Positions 1-8,095 of a stretch of 64,000 nucleotides of DNA are shown here, piece after piece. The notes beneath the pieces were generated by a model. It did not search any database, was not told the DNA's origin, and was given only the letters and a program-made list of their open reading frames with translations. The position numbers and the translations under genes were made by a program. Location: NCBI RefSeq assembly GCF_004522175.1, contig NZ_SDEB01000001.1, positions 124,001 through 188,000 on the forward strand, given 5' to 3'. Each line of letters begins with the position of its first letter. Position 1 is the first letter of the stretch. The DNA is from Paracoccus ravus. Its GTDB lineage: Bacteria; Pseudomonadota; Alphaproteobacteria; Rhodobacterales; Rhodobacteraceae.

Positions 1-303
1 GTGATCGACAAGTATTACAAGCTTGAAGAAATCAAGACCAACCACAAGGATATTCTCGCCCTGCTGCGAAGCGAGGCCCAGTTGAAGCACGTGAACTCAT
101 CGGCCGATAAGACGGCCAGCGTCACGGATCTTGACGAAGAGATGCGCGGCCTCATTGCCGAACTTTACGACATCGACTTCAAGCGGCTTCCCTACGACAA
201 GCATGGCGCAGCCAAGGCCCAAAAGCGGAGCGATCTCGTCACAGCCGAATCCGATACCCCTCGAATCGATATGGTAGAGGAACTGGCCCTCGAAACCGCC
301 TAG
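1..303 (+). CDS. C-terminal fragment of a sulfotransferase-like protein (cut by window edge)
   Basis: Reading frame 1 is open from the first base to a TAG stop, so this is the last 100 residues of a gene that begins outside the window; the GTG at base 1 is not a reliable start. The stretch LKHVNSS followed some 30 residues later by LYDIDFKRLPYD resembles the end of membrane-associated sulfotransferases (Sulfotransfer_2-like), which commonly finish with a His-x-Asn-x-Ser segment and then a Tyr-x-x-Asp-Phe motif. Such enzymes move sulfate from PAPS to carbohydrate. The next gene also looks like a sulfotransferase, which supports the reading. The PAPS-binding N-terminus is not visible, so the call rests on the tail and the neighbour. 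Confidence 0.5.
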   Translation: MIDKYYKLEEIKTNHKDILALLRSEAQLKHVNSSADKTASVTDLDEEMRGLIAELYDIDFKRLPYDKHGAAKAQKRSDLVTAESDTPRIDMVEELALETA

Positions 304-444
304 ACTCAGGGCGCGTCAAAGCCGTGTCGACCCTCGGCCCATTGAAATGCTTGACGAGTGAGCAGCGGCCAATCACCTTGAGCCGATCGGCCCCGATGCG
401 ATTTCGAACGGTTGCCCTAGCGGCATGTTTCAGAGGAACTGGTG

Positions 445-1086
445 ATGCGGCCCAAGGTCTTTGTAATCGGCTTCAACAAATGCGGCACGTCCAGCCTTGG
501 CTACATGTTCCGCAAGTCCGGGATGCGGGTCGCGGACAATACCTACAAGATCGGCAGCGCCAGCCGGAACATCGCCAAGAAGATGCAGGGAAATGTCGAG
601 AACGGCAGGCCGGTGCTGGATGGCATTGATATGTTCGACGCCTATTCGGACATGGAACTCAGCCGCTTTCATATCCATATCGAAGGCATCTATTTCTTCC
701 AGAAGTTCGACGCCGAATATCCCGGATCGAAATTCATTCTGAATGTGCGCGACAAGGACAATTGGATACGCTCGCGGTCCAATCACGGAAACGGTCGCTA
801 TATGCAGAAATATGTGGCCAGTCGCGGACTGGACTCGGCCGAGGCGGCGCAGGCCGAATGGTCGAGCGCATGGGACAGCCATATCGAAAACGTCCAGACG
901 CATTTCGCCAGCGCACCATCCAAGCTTCTGGTCTTTGACATTGAAACGGACGCTCCGGACCGGGTGGCGGAGTTTCTGCCCGAATACGCCATCGACGTGA
1001 AGTTCTGGGAAAAGCGGAACGCCAATTATGGCTGGAGCGAAGAGGCGAAGCGGGCCGCCTCGGGACAGATACAAGGCATGGCGTGA
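445..1086 (+). CDS. Sulfotransferase family protein
   Basis: A 213-residue protein with the PAPS-binding 5'-phosphosulfate loop near the N-terminus (VIGFNKCGTSSLGYMF, about residues 7-22) and a likely 3'-phosphate loop around LNVRDKDNWIRSRSNHG in the middle, which is the layout of small cytosolic PAPS sulfotransferases. It probably sulfates a surface glycan or a small carbohydrate; the acceptor cannot be read from the sequence. GTG at 442 directly precedes ATG at 445. The AGAGGA at 432-437 sits better for the ATG, so I use 445. It follows another sulfotransferase-like gene by 140 bases and converges on hrpB with 19 bases between the stops. Base composition is somewhat more A+T rich than the surrounding core genes. 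Confidence 0.75.
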   Translation: MRPKVFVIGFNKCGTSSLGYMFRKSGMRVADNTYKIGSASRNIAKKMQGNVENGRPVLDGIDMFDAYSDMELSRFHIHIEGIYFFQKFDAEYPGSKFILNVRDKDNWIRSRSNHGNGRYMQKYVASRGLDSAEAAQAEWSSAWDSHIENVQTHFASAPSKLLVFDIETDAPDRVAEFLPEYAIDVKFWEKRNANYGWSEEAKRAASGQIQGMA

Positions 1087-1105
1087 GCCTGCGGCCTGGG
1101 CGAAG

Positions 1106-3517
1106 TCAACTGCCCCTGGGCTTTGCCCGCATCGTGGGATCGGCCTCCAGGGGATTTTCGGGCCAGGGATGACGCGGATAGCGTCCACGCATGTCCTTTC
1201 GCACATCGGCGTAGCCCCCACGCCAGAATCCCGGCAGGTCGGTCGTCACGGCAATGGGCTTGCCGCCCGGCGACAGCATCGAGATGCGCAGCGCCCGTCC
1301 GCCGACGGCGGGATGTTTTGCGAGGCCGAACAGTTCCTGTAGTTTCAACTCGATCGAGGGGGTCTCATGGTCATAGTCGATCGGAACCTTGCGGCCCAAA
1401 GGCGTGACGAAATGCGCAGGTGCCTCGCGGTCGAGCCGCTGCTGCCCGTCCCATCCGATCTTCGCCCTCAGCGGCTCGGTCAGATCCAGTCCCTTCAGGT
1501 CCGAGCTTGTCCGGGCCTTTCGCAACCAAGGAAGCAGCCATTCGGGATCGGCCAGTAGGCTCTGGTCATCGACCGCGCCCAGCCCCGGGACCAGCGCGAT
1601 ACGGGCGCGCAGCCGCGCGGCCGAGGCCGTCCAGTTCAGGCCCATGGCGCGCAGCCCCTCGAACGCGGCGCGGGCCATCATATCCGGGTCGGGATCGTCC
1701 AGGGCACGGTCGGCCAGAACCAGACGGCCCAGCCGCTCTTGCCGGCGCGCCAGAATCCGGCCCTCACGCCGCGACCATTCGACGATCTGGGTCGTCTCGA
1801 TCCGGTCCGCAAACAGGGCGCGGATCTCATCCTCGGCCACGGGGACGGCCATGCGGATGCGTGCTTCCCGCATATCGCCATCGAGATCCGTCGCGACGAT
1901 GAGACGGGCATTCGCCAGAGGGTCCCCCTCGGACAGGAACGCGCCCTTTCCCCCCGAAAGGACAAAGCGGGGCTCGACACCCTTGCGGCGCAGCCCGATC
2001 CGGTCCGGATAGGCCAGAGCCGCCATTGCACCCGGGCTTCCACCCTGGCCTGCCGGGGCCATGCGGCGCAGGCGCTTCACCTCGTCCCGGATACGGTGCA
2101 GGCTCGCGGCATTGACCGGCCAGGGATGGCGCGCCTCATAGGCTTTGAGGTCGCGGATCGCCGTCAGGCGCGGGCTCATATCGGCAGGCGCGCCACTCAA
2201 CGGATCACGCTCGCCCATCAGGGCGGCAAGTTCGGCAGCATCGCGACCCGCGACAACCAGCATATGCGCAAGGCGCGGATGCAGCGGAAGCGCGACCAGG
2301 GCGCGGCCATGGGCGGTGATGCCGCGCCCGCCATCATCCAGCGCGCCCAGATCGCGTAGCAATGCGCGCGCCTCGGCCAGAGCCCCCTCGGGCGGCGGGG
2401 TCAGAAAGGCCAGATCGGCCCCGTCCGATCCCCAGTTCGCCAGTTCCAGTGCCAGCCCGGCCAGGTCCGCGACGGCGATTTCGGGCGGGGCAAATCCGGG
2501 CAAGGCCCCCTCTTCTGCCCGCGCCCACATGCGATAGCAGATGCCCGGCGCGACGCGGCCCGCGCGGCCACGGCGCTGTTCGGCCTCGGCGCGGCTGACC
2601 TTTTCCGTGACAAGGCGCGACATGCCGCTGCCCGGATCAAAGCGCGCCCGGCGCGCGCGCCCTGCATCCACAACCACCGTGACGCCGGGGATGGTCAGCG
2701 AAGTCTCGGCGATCGAGGTGGCCAGCACGATGCGCCGCCGCGCGCCCGGCGGCTGCATCGCGGCGCGCTGCGCCTTGAAATCCATCGCGCCGAAAAGCGG
2801 CATGATCTCGGCACTGCAGGACAGGGCCGCGGCGACGCGGCGGATCTCGCTTTCGCCGGGAAGAAAGGCGAGGATCGTGCCGCCGGTTTCACGCGTCGCG
2901 GCTTCGGCCTCGGTGATGAGGCGCGCAGCCTCGGGAACCAGCCTTGCACCCACGAGAAGCGGGCGCTCCAGCCAACGCGTCTCGACCGGGAAGGCACGGC
3001 CCTCCGAGCAGATGATGGGCGCATTTTCAAGCAAGGCCGCGACCGGCGCGGCATCGAGCGTCGCGGACATGACGAGAATCGCAAGATCGGGCCGCAGCGC
3101 CTGTCGCGCCTCCCATGTCAGCGCAAGGCCCAGATCGGCATTCAGGCTGCGTTCGTGAAATTCGTCGAAAATGACGCAGCCCACGCCCGAAAGCTCGGGG
3201 TCGGACTGGATCATGCGGGTCAGGATGCCTTCGGTCACGACCTCGATGCGGCGGCCCGCGACGGCCTCGCCCCGGATGCGATAGCCGACGGTCTGGCCGA
3301 GCGGCTCGCCCAGCGTCTCGGCCATGCGCTCGGCGGCGGCGCGGGCAGCGAGGCGGCGGGGTTCGAGCATGACGATCTTGCCGGTGATCGCAGACAGCAG
3401 AGCCAGCGGCACGCGCGTCGTCTTTCCCGCCCCCGGCGGTGCCATCAGCACGGCGCGGCCCTCACGGGTGATCGCGGCGACAAGTTCGGGCAGGACGGCA
3501 TCGATGGGCAGGGTCAT
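1106..3517 (-). CDS. hrpB: ATP-dependent helicase HrpB
   Basis: An 803-residue DExH-box helicase. Walker A GAGKTT is at residues 29-34, DEFH at 118-121, SAT at 151-153 and the QRRGRAGR motif VI at 313-320; the remainder fits the helicase-associated and HrpB C-terminal domains. The length is typical of HrpB (about 800-820). HrpB is widespread in Proteobacteria and is thought to remodel RNA, but its substrate is poorly defined. The frame stays open upstream to 3670, but the ATG at 3517 gives the usual HrpB N-terminus with the Walker A motif near residue 30. It is divergent from the RTX-like gene and convergent with the sulfotransferase gene. Confidence 0.93.
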   Translation of the reverse strand: MTLPIDAVLPELVAAITREGRAVLMAPPGAGKTTRVPLALLSAITGKIVMLEPRRLAARAAAERMAETLGEPLGQTVGYRIRGEAVAGRRIEVVTEGILTRMIQSDPELSGVGCVIFDEFHERSLNADLGLALTWEARQALRPDLAILVMSATLDAAPVAALLENAPIICSEGRAFPVETRWLERPLLVGARLVPEAARLITEAEAATRETGGTILAFLPGESEIRRVAAALSCSAEIMPLFGAMDFKAQRAAMQPPGARRRIVLATSIAETSLTIPGVTVVVDAGRARRARFDPGSGMSRLVTEKVSRAEAEQRRGRAGRVAPGICYRMWARAEEGALPGFAPPEIAVADLAGLALELANWGSDGADLAFLTPPPEGALAEARALLRDLGALDDGGRGITAHGRALVALPLHPRLAHMLVVAGRDAAELAALMGERDPLSGAPADMSPRLTAIRDLKAYEARHPWPVNAASLHRIRDEVKRLRRMAPAGQGGSPGAMAALAYPDRIGLRRKGVEPRFVLSGGKGAFLSEGDPLANARLIVATDLDGDMREARIRMAVPVAEDEIRALFADRIETTQIVEWSRREGRILARRQERLGRLVLADRALDDPDPDMMARAAFEGLRAMGLNWTASAARLRARIALVPGLGAVDDQSLLADPEWLLPWLRKARTSSDLKGLDLTEPLRAKIGWDGQQRLDREAPAHFVTPLGRKVPIDYDHETPSIELKLQELFGLAKHPAVGGRALRISMLSPGGKPIAVTTDLPGFWRGGYADVRKDMRGRYPRHPWPENPLEADPTMRAKPRGS

Positions 3518-3568
3518 GGCCCGCTTATGGCAAAATCGCCACGAGGCCGGAAGAGCATGGCAGGCGCG

Positions 3569-3574
3569 TTGACA
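3569..3574 (+). promoter_or_regulatory. Possible -35 element upstream of the RTX-like gene
   Basis: A perfect TTGACA hexamer lies 62 bases before the start codon of the RTX-like gene, in the short divergent space with hrpB. No convincing -10 hexamer stands 16-18 bases downstream, so this is only a candidate. Confidence 0.2.
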
Positions 3575-3636
3575 TTTCCGTGAGGCGCTGCGCCGATGGC
3601 CGCATCTGCCAAAAATCTCGAAGCTCGGGGTCACTG

Positions 3637-4467
3637 ATGGACAACATGCTACTTCTCCTGCTCGTGCCACTGGGCATTCTTGCCCTCTCGCAGGCCTTTG
3701 ACAGCGACGACAGCCACGACGATGACGAAGAACTCGCCGATCCAGACCCCGAAACGGATACCGGCGAGGAGCCGGAGGAGCCGGAGGAGCCGGAGGAGCC
3801 GGATGAGCCGGACACCGTCACGCTCACGGGGACCGATGCCAATGACCGCCTGTCGAACGACTACTTCGATCCGACCACCGCCTATGACATTCGCGGCGGG
3901 GCGGGCGATGACACGATCCGGGGCAACGACGCCATCGGCGATTGGGCCTCGACCGCGCAGGACGGCTATAGATGGCATGTCGGTGAAACCAATGACACGC
4001 TGGACGGCGGCGAGGGCGACGACCTGATCGAATTCGACCTCGCCGACACTGTCACCGGAGGCGCGGGTGCCGATCACTTCGAGGGCTTCGCCGATCAGGG
4101 TCAGGTCTCGGTCGTGACCGATTTCACCCAAGGCGAGGACTGGCTGCGCGTCAATGTCCCGCCGAGCGAAGCCGACGAGACCGCAGGCGACTTCGCGAAG
4201 GTTTCCACCGCCGAGCTCAATGGGGACACCATCATCCGTCTGGACGGGCAGGAGGTACTGCGCATCAAAGGTGCGACTGGGCTGAAGATCGGCTTCCAGA
4301 CCGACCGCTGGCTTGAGTCCAATGATCCAGACTTGGAGGTCCAGCATAAGGACGGCGATGGAGAGCCTCCCCTTGAATTCACGATCTTCACCGACCTCGC
4401 CGGGAACGCCGTCTCGGCCGATGCGCTGGACGTGGTCATCAACAACTATCTGAGCCTGAACACCTGA
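3637..4467 (+). CDS. Membrane-anchored acidic protein with RTX-like calcium-binding repeats
   Basis: A 276-residue protein. Residues 2-18 are a hydrophobic segment (NMLLLLLVPLGILALSQA) that looks like an uncleaved anchor or signal. A strongly acidic stretch follows with five EEP/DEP triplets, encoded by a 9-base tandem repeat. The middle carries degenerate glycine/aspartate nonapeptides such as GGAGDDTIRG, GGEGDDLIEF and GGAGADHFEGF, typical of hemolysin-type calcium-binding folds. The C-terminal half is of the kind seen after RTX repeats in Rhodobacteraceae proteins. The ATG at 3637 follows an in-frame TGA only a few codons upstream of the anchor in another frame; the longer frame from 3580 adds an arginine/cysteine-rich leader that is unlikely to be real. 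Function unknown; a calcium-dependent surface protein is plausible. Confidence 0.7.
   Translation: MDNMLLLLLVPLGILALSQAFDSDDSHDDDEELADPDPETDTGEEPEEPEEPEEPDEPDTVTLTGTDANDRLSNDYFDPTTAYDIRGGAGDDTIRGNDAIGDWASTAQDGYRWHVGETNDTLDGGEGDDLIEFDLADTVTGGAGADHFEGFADQGQVSVVTDFTQGEDWLRVNVPPSEADETAGDFAKVSTAELNGDTIIRLDGQEVLRIKGATGLKIGFQTDRWLESNDPDLEVQHKDGDGEPPLEFTIFTDLAGNAVSADALDVVINNYLSLNT
3766..3810 (+). repeat. 9-bp tandem repeat, five copies (GAGGAGCCG)
   Basis: Four exact copies of GAGGAGCCG followed by one copy with a single change (GATGAGCCG). They are in frame and encode (EEP)4-DEP. Because the unit is a multiple of three, changes in copy number would alter linker length without shifting the frame. 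Confidence 0.95.
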
Positions 4468-4529
4468 GACCTACACATCCGCCCTCCCGCTGCCTATCTT
4501 GAGCCTCACGAAACCGGACCGGGGACAGG

Positions 4530-5897
4530 ATGGGCATTGCGGACGATCTGATGCAGGGGCTGGGCATCTCGGACCCCGTCATCCGGCTGGGCGTGACCGG
4601 CCTGTCGCGGGCGGGCAAGACCGTCTTTATCACCTCGCTGGTGGCGAACCTGCTGGACCGGGGCCGGATGGCGGCCCTGCGGGCGGCAGCCGACGGATCG
4701 CTGAAATCGGCATGGTTGCAGCCGCAGCCCGACGATACCGTGCCGCGCTTTGACTACGAGCGTCATCTGGCGGCGATGACCGGCCCCGACCCGCATTGGC
4801 CCGAAGGCACGCGCCATGTCAGCCAGCTGCGCCTGTCGCTCAGGACCCAGCCGCGCGGGCTGCTCGCGGGCTGGCGCGGCGAGCAGGTCGTGCATCTGGA
4901 CATCGTCGATTATCCTGGCGAGTGGCTTCTGGACCTGCGGCTGATGGACAAGGATTTCGAGACCTGGTCCGGAGAGGTCTTCGAGCGCATGCAGGGCCGC
5001 CCGGGCGAGTCGGATTTCCGCGCCGCCCTCGCCGCCGTCGACCCGACCCGCTTCGATGAGACCGCCGCGCAGGGGCTTGCCGCCGCCTATACCGCGCATC
5101 TGCACGAGGCCCGCGAGGCCGGCTGGTCGGATTGCACGCCGGGCCGCTTCCTGATGCCCGGCGAACTCGAGGGTTCTCCGGCGTTGACCTTCACCCCGCT
5201 GCCGCCGGAATTTCGCGACACGGCCCTGTGGCGGGAATTCTCGCGCCGCTTCGGCGCGTATAAATCGCGGGTGGTGAAGCCGTTCTTCCGCGACCATTTC
5301 GCCCGGATCGACCGGCAGGTGGTGCTGATGGACGTGCTGGGCGCAATCCATGCCGGGCCGCAGGCGGTCGAGGACATGCGCCGCGCCATGGCCGATATCC
5401 TGACCGCCTTCCGTCCCGGCCGGGCGGGATGGCTCGCGCAGCTTCTGGGCACGCGGCGGGTCGGGCGCATCCTCTTTGCCGCGACCAAGGCCGATCACCT
5501 GCACCATATCCAGCATCCCCGTCTGACCGCGGTCACCGGCGCCATGCTGCGCGAGGCGCGCGACCGGGCCGATTTCTCGGGCGCGCGGACCGAGGCCATG
5601 TCCATCGCCAGCCTGCGCAGCACGACCGAGGAAACCATTCGCCAGGATGGCGAAGATCTGCCCGCGGTGCGCGGAACCTTGATGGATGGTCGCCGGGCGG
5701 CCTTTTATCCCGGCGATCTTCCCGCCAACCCGGCCGAGCTTCTGGCCCATGCCCGTCAGGGGGGCGAGCACTGGCTCGACGGCGATTACGCGATCATGGA
5801 TTTCGCCCCCGCGCCCAACACGATGCGTCCGGGCGAGGGACCGCCGCATATCCGGCTGGACCGGGCGGCGGAATTCCTGTTCGGCGACCAGATCTGA
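4530..5897 (+). CDS. ycjX: YcjX-family P-loop protein (DUF463)
   Basis: A 455-residue protein with the P-loop GLSRAGKT at residues 24-31 close to the N-terminus, matching the YcjX/DUF463 family of predicted nucleotide-binding proteins. In gamma-proteobacteria ycjX is paired with ycjF within stress (Psp) regulons; here the next gene, 9 bases away, is the matching YcjF-like membrane protein, so the pair is conserved. The molecular role of the family is not well established; envelope-stress-linked GTP binding is a reasonable view. The ATG at 4530 follows GGGGACAGG. Confidence 0.88.
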   Translation: MGIADDLMQGLGISDPVIRLGVTGLSRAGKTVFITSLVANLLDRGRMAALRAAADGSLKSAWLQPQPDDTVPRFDYERHLAAMTGPDPHWPEGTRHVSQLRLSLRTQPRGLLAGWRGEQVVHLDIVDYPGEWLLDLRLMDKDFETWSGEVFERMQGRPGESDFRAALAAVDPTRFDETAAQGLAAAYTAHLHEAREAGWSDCTPGRFLMPGELEGSPALTFTPLPPEFRDTALWREFSRRFGAYKSRVVKPFFRDHFARIDRQVVLMDVLGAIHAGPQAVEDMRRAMADILTAFRPGRAGWLAQLLGTRRVGRILFAATKADHLHHIQHPRLTAVTGAMLREARDRADFSGARTEAMSIASLRSTTEETIRQDGEDLPAVRGTLMDGRRAAFYPGDLPANPAELLAHARQGGEHWLDGDYAIMDFAPAPNTMRPGEGPPHIRLDRAAEFLFGDQI

Positions 5898-5906
5898 GGA
5901 GTGACG

Positions 5907-7055
5907 ATGGCAGAGCCTCCGAAACGCCGCGGGCCCGTCCTGATCCAGATGGACGAAGTCTCTTCCCCGAACCCGCCACCGCCCGCAGGCCAGCCCAGCG
6001 GCCCCGAGCCGGTCACCCGGATCGAAGCGCCTGCCGGTGCCGATCAGCGCTCGCGCCGCCCCCCTCGCACCGCCCCGCGCGAGGGCGAGGCGCAGCCCTC
6101 GCCGGCCGATGCGCCGATGATCGATGACGGGCTGGGCTCGGCGCTGCCGCAGCCGCGCACGATGCAGCTTGTCACGCGCCTTGTCGGTTCCGGGCCGTCT
6201 CGGCTGACGCGTTTCTTCATCAATACCGGCGTCGCGCTTTTCACCTTTCTGCTGTCGGTCGCCGCCTTGCGCTACCTGTCGGACCTGCTCCATGCCTATC
6301 CGATGCTCGGCTGGATCGGCGTTGGCCTGATGACCCTGTTCTGCATCGCGGCGCTGGGGATGGCCTGGCGGGAATATCGCGCCTGGTCGCGTTTTGCGGC
6401 GATCGACGGCATCAACCGCGAGGCCGGGCGGGCCATGGCCTCGGGCGACGTGCAGGCGGCCCAGCATGTCGTGGGACGGCTGGAGCAGCTTTACCGCAGC
6501 CGCGACGAGTTGGACTGGGGCCGCAAGCGGCTGGCCGAGCACCGCGCCGAGGCCTATGACGCAACCAGCCTGATCGCCACGGCCGAGACCGAACTGCTTG
6601 CGCCGCTGGACCAGCAGGCCCGCCGCGAGATCGAGGCCGCGGCCCGCACCGTGGCTGCCGCGACCGCGCTGATCCCGCTGGCACTGGCCGATGTGATCGC
6701 GGCGCTGGCGGCCAATCTGCGGATGATCAGGCGCATGGCCGAGATTTATGGCGGCCGCGCCGGCGCTGTGGGTGGCTGGCGGCTGGCCCGGACGGTGATG
6801 ACCCATCTGGTCGCGACCGGAGCGGTGGCGGCGGGGGACGACCTGATCCATACCGTCGCGGGCGGCGGAATCCTGGCCCGGGTCTCGAAGCGCTTTGGCG
6901 AAGGCGTGGTGAATGGCGCGCTGACCGCGCGGGTGGGCATCGCCGCGATGGAGGTCTGCCGTCCCCTGCCCTTCATCCAGCAACCCCGGCCCAAGGTCGG
7001 AAACCTGATCGCGCGCGGGCTGAAGGGGCTTTTCGGCGAGGATGAGAAAAGCTGA
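5907..7055 (+). CDS. YcjF-like membrane protein (TIGR01620 / DUF697)
   Basis: A 382-residue protein with a proline/arginine-rich cytosolic N-terminus (about residues 1-100), two adjacent membrane segments (about 104-122 and 132-154) and a C-terminal DUF697-type helical domain. This is the usual partner of YcjX. Start choice: GTG at 5901 abuts the GAGGA ribosome site at 5896-5900 and leaves no spacing, whereas ATG at 5907 has a 6-base gap, so 5907 is preferred. The two genes probably form one transcript and act together at the inner membrane. Confidence 0.85.
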   Translation: MAEPPKRRGPVLIQMDEVSSPNPPPPAGQPSGPEPVTRIEAPAGADQRSRRPPRTAPREGEAQPSPADAPMIDDGLGSALPQPRTMQLVTRLVGSGPSRLTRFFINTGVALFTFLLSVAALRYLSDLLHAYPMLGWIGVGLMTLFCIAALGMAWREYRAWSRFAAIDGINREAGRAMASGDVQAAQHVVGRLEQLYRSRDELDWGRKRLAEHRAEAYDATSLIATAETELLAPLDQQARREIEAAARTVAAATALIPLALADVIAALAANLRMIRRMAEIYGGRAGAVGGWRLARTVMTHLVATGAVAAGDDLIHTVAGGGILARVSKRFGEGVVNGALTARVGIAAMEVCRPLPFIQQPRPKVGNLIARGLKGLFGEDEKS

Positions 7056-7201
7056 ACGCGCGGCGCAATGCGTCCTCCTTGACCCGGCGCGCGGTCGCTT
7101 GGTCCGTGAAGCGCATGGCCATATGGTCGCAGGCACGGATTTGACGCGACGATGGGAGCGCGTGCTCTTTTCATCGCGGCGGATTGCGACATATTCCCTG
7201 C

Positions 7202-7633
7202 ATGTTGCACATCGACGATGATTTGACGATTCAGGAATGGGAACTGTCCGAACAGTTCACCCGCTCACAGGGGCCGGGCGGTCAGAACGTGAACAAGGTC
7301 GAAACTGCGGTCGAGCTTCGTTTTGAGGCAGAACGTTCGCCCAATCTTTCGGCGGCGGTGAAATCGAGGCTGCGGCGTCTTGCAGGGCGGCGCTGGACGC
7401 AGGATGGTGCTATCCTGATCCGGGCCGAGGAAACCCGAAGTCAGGCCCGTAACCGCGAAATCGCGCGAGAACGACTGGTCGAACTGATCCGGCAGGCGCT
7501 GATCGTTCCGCGCAGGCGTATCGCGACAAGGCCGACTCTGGGCAGTCAGAAAAGGAGGCTCGCGGGCAAAACACAAAGAGGGACGGTCAAGTCCCTGCGC
7601 GGCAAGGTCCGCGACAATGAGGGAAACGAATGA
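7202..7633 (+). CDS. arfB: Alternative ribosome-rescue factor ArfB (peptidyl-tRNA hydrolase)
   Basis: A 143-residue protein with the release-factor catalytic motif GPGGQNVNKVET (GGQ at residues 26-28) and the lysine/arginine-rich C-terminal tail (many K and R after about residue 105) that enters the empty mRNA channel in ArfB/YaeJ. It hydrolyses peptidyl-tRNA on ribosomes stalled at mRNA ends. SmpB, the protein of the main rescue route, is encoded about 5 kb away. The ATG at 7202 gives the family's normal N-terminus; an upstream in-frame start at 7184 is possible. The stop overlaps the start of the next gene (ATGA). Confidence 0.93.
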   Translation: MLHIDDDLTIQEWELSEQFTRSQGPGGQNVNKVETAVELRFEAERSPNLSAAVKSRLRRLAGRRWTQDGAILIRAEETRSQARNREIARERLVELIRQALIVPRRRIATRPTLGSQKRRLAGKTQRGTVKSLRGKVRDNEGNE

Positions 7634-8094
7634 CGAGCAGTCTGCGCGAGAGACTGGGACGGATTTTTCGGAACACGCCGCCGGACATGCAGGTCGCGGC
7701 GCTGTGCCGGAATGCCCGCGATGGCAAGATCCTTCTGGTGACCAGCCGGGGCACCGGACGCTGGATCGTGCCCAAGGGCTGGCCGATGCCGGGCAAGTCG
7801 CTGGCCGATGCCGCCGCGCAGGAAGCATGGGAAGAGGCCGGAGTCCGTGGTCGTGTCGCCCAGACCCCGATCGGCACCTATAGCTACGAAAAGCAGCAGG
7901 ATCGGGGTTTCGCCATCCCGGTCGATGTCCGCCTGTTCCTGCTGGAGGTCGACGAGCTTTCCGATGACTTCCCCGAGGCCGAGCAGCGCAAGAGGCGATG
8001 GTACACGCCCGAGCGCGCCGCCGAAATGGTCGCCGAAAAGGGGCTGAGGAAATTCCTGCGCTCGATGCCCTCCGGTCCGGGGCCGCAGGTCTGA
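7630..8094 (+). CDS. Nudix hydrolase
   Basis: A 154-residue Nudix-fold protein. The Nudix box lies around residues 55-72 (GKSLADAAAQEAWEEAGV); the EAWEEAG core is kept, but the first glutamate of the classic box is alanine and the usual arginine is glutamine. That variant is reminiscent of small Nudix proteins of the diphosphoinositol polyphosphate or diadenosine polyphosphate hydrolase type. The substrate cannot be assigned. It starts inside the arfB stop codon (ATGA overlap), so it is translationally coupled, and ends 1 base before the phosphate transporter, which hints at a phosphate or nucleotide role. Confidence 0.82.
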   Translation: MTSSLRERLGRIFRNTPPDMQVAALCRNARDGKILLVTSRGTGRWIVPKGWPMPGKSLADAAAQEAWEEAGVRGRVAQTPIGTYSYEKQQDRGFAIPVDVRLFLLEVDELSDDFPEAEQRKRRWYTPERAAEMVAEKGLRKFLRSMPSGPGPQV

Positions 8095-8095
8095 C

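Noticed and set aside
4506..7136. 876-codon open frame on the minus strand opposite the YcjX/YcjF-like genes
   Set aside because: It is the antisense of two well-supported genes, has low-complexity R/G/A/Q-rich translation and matches no family; it results from high G+C.
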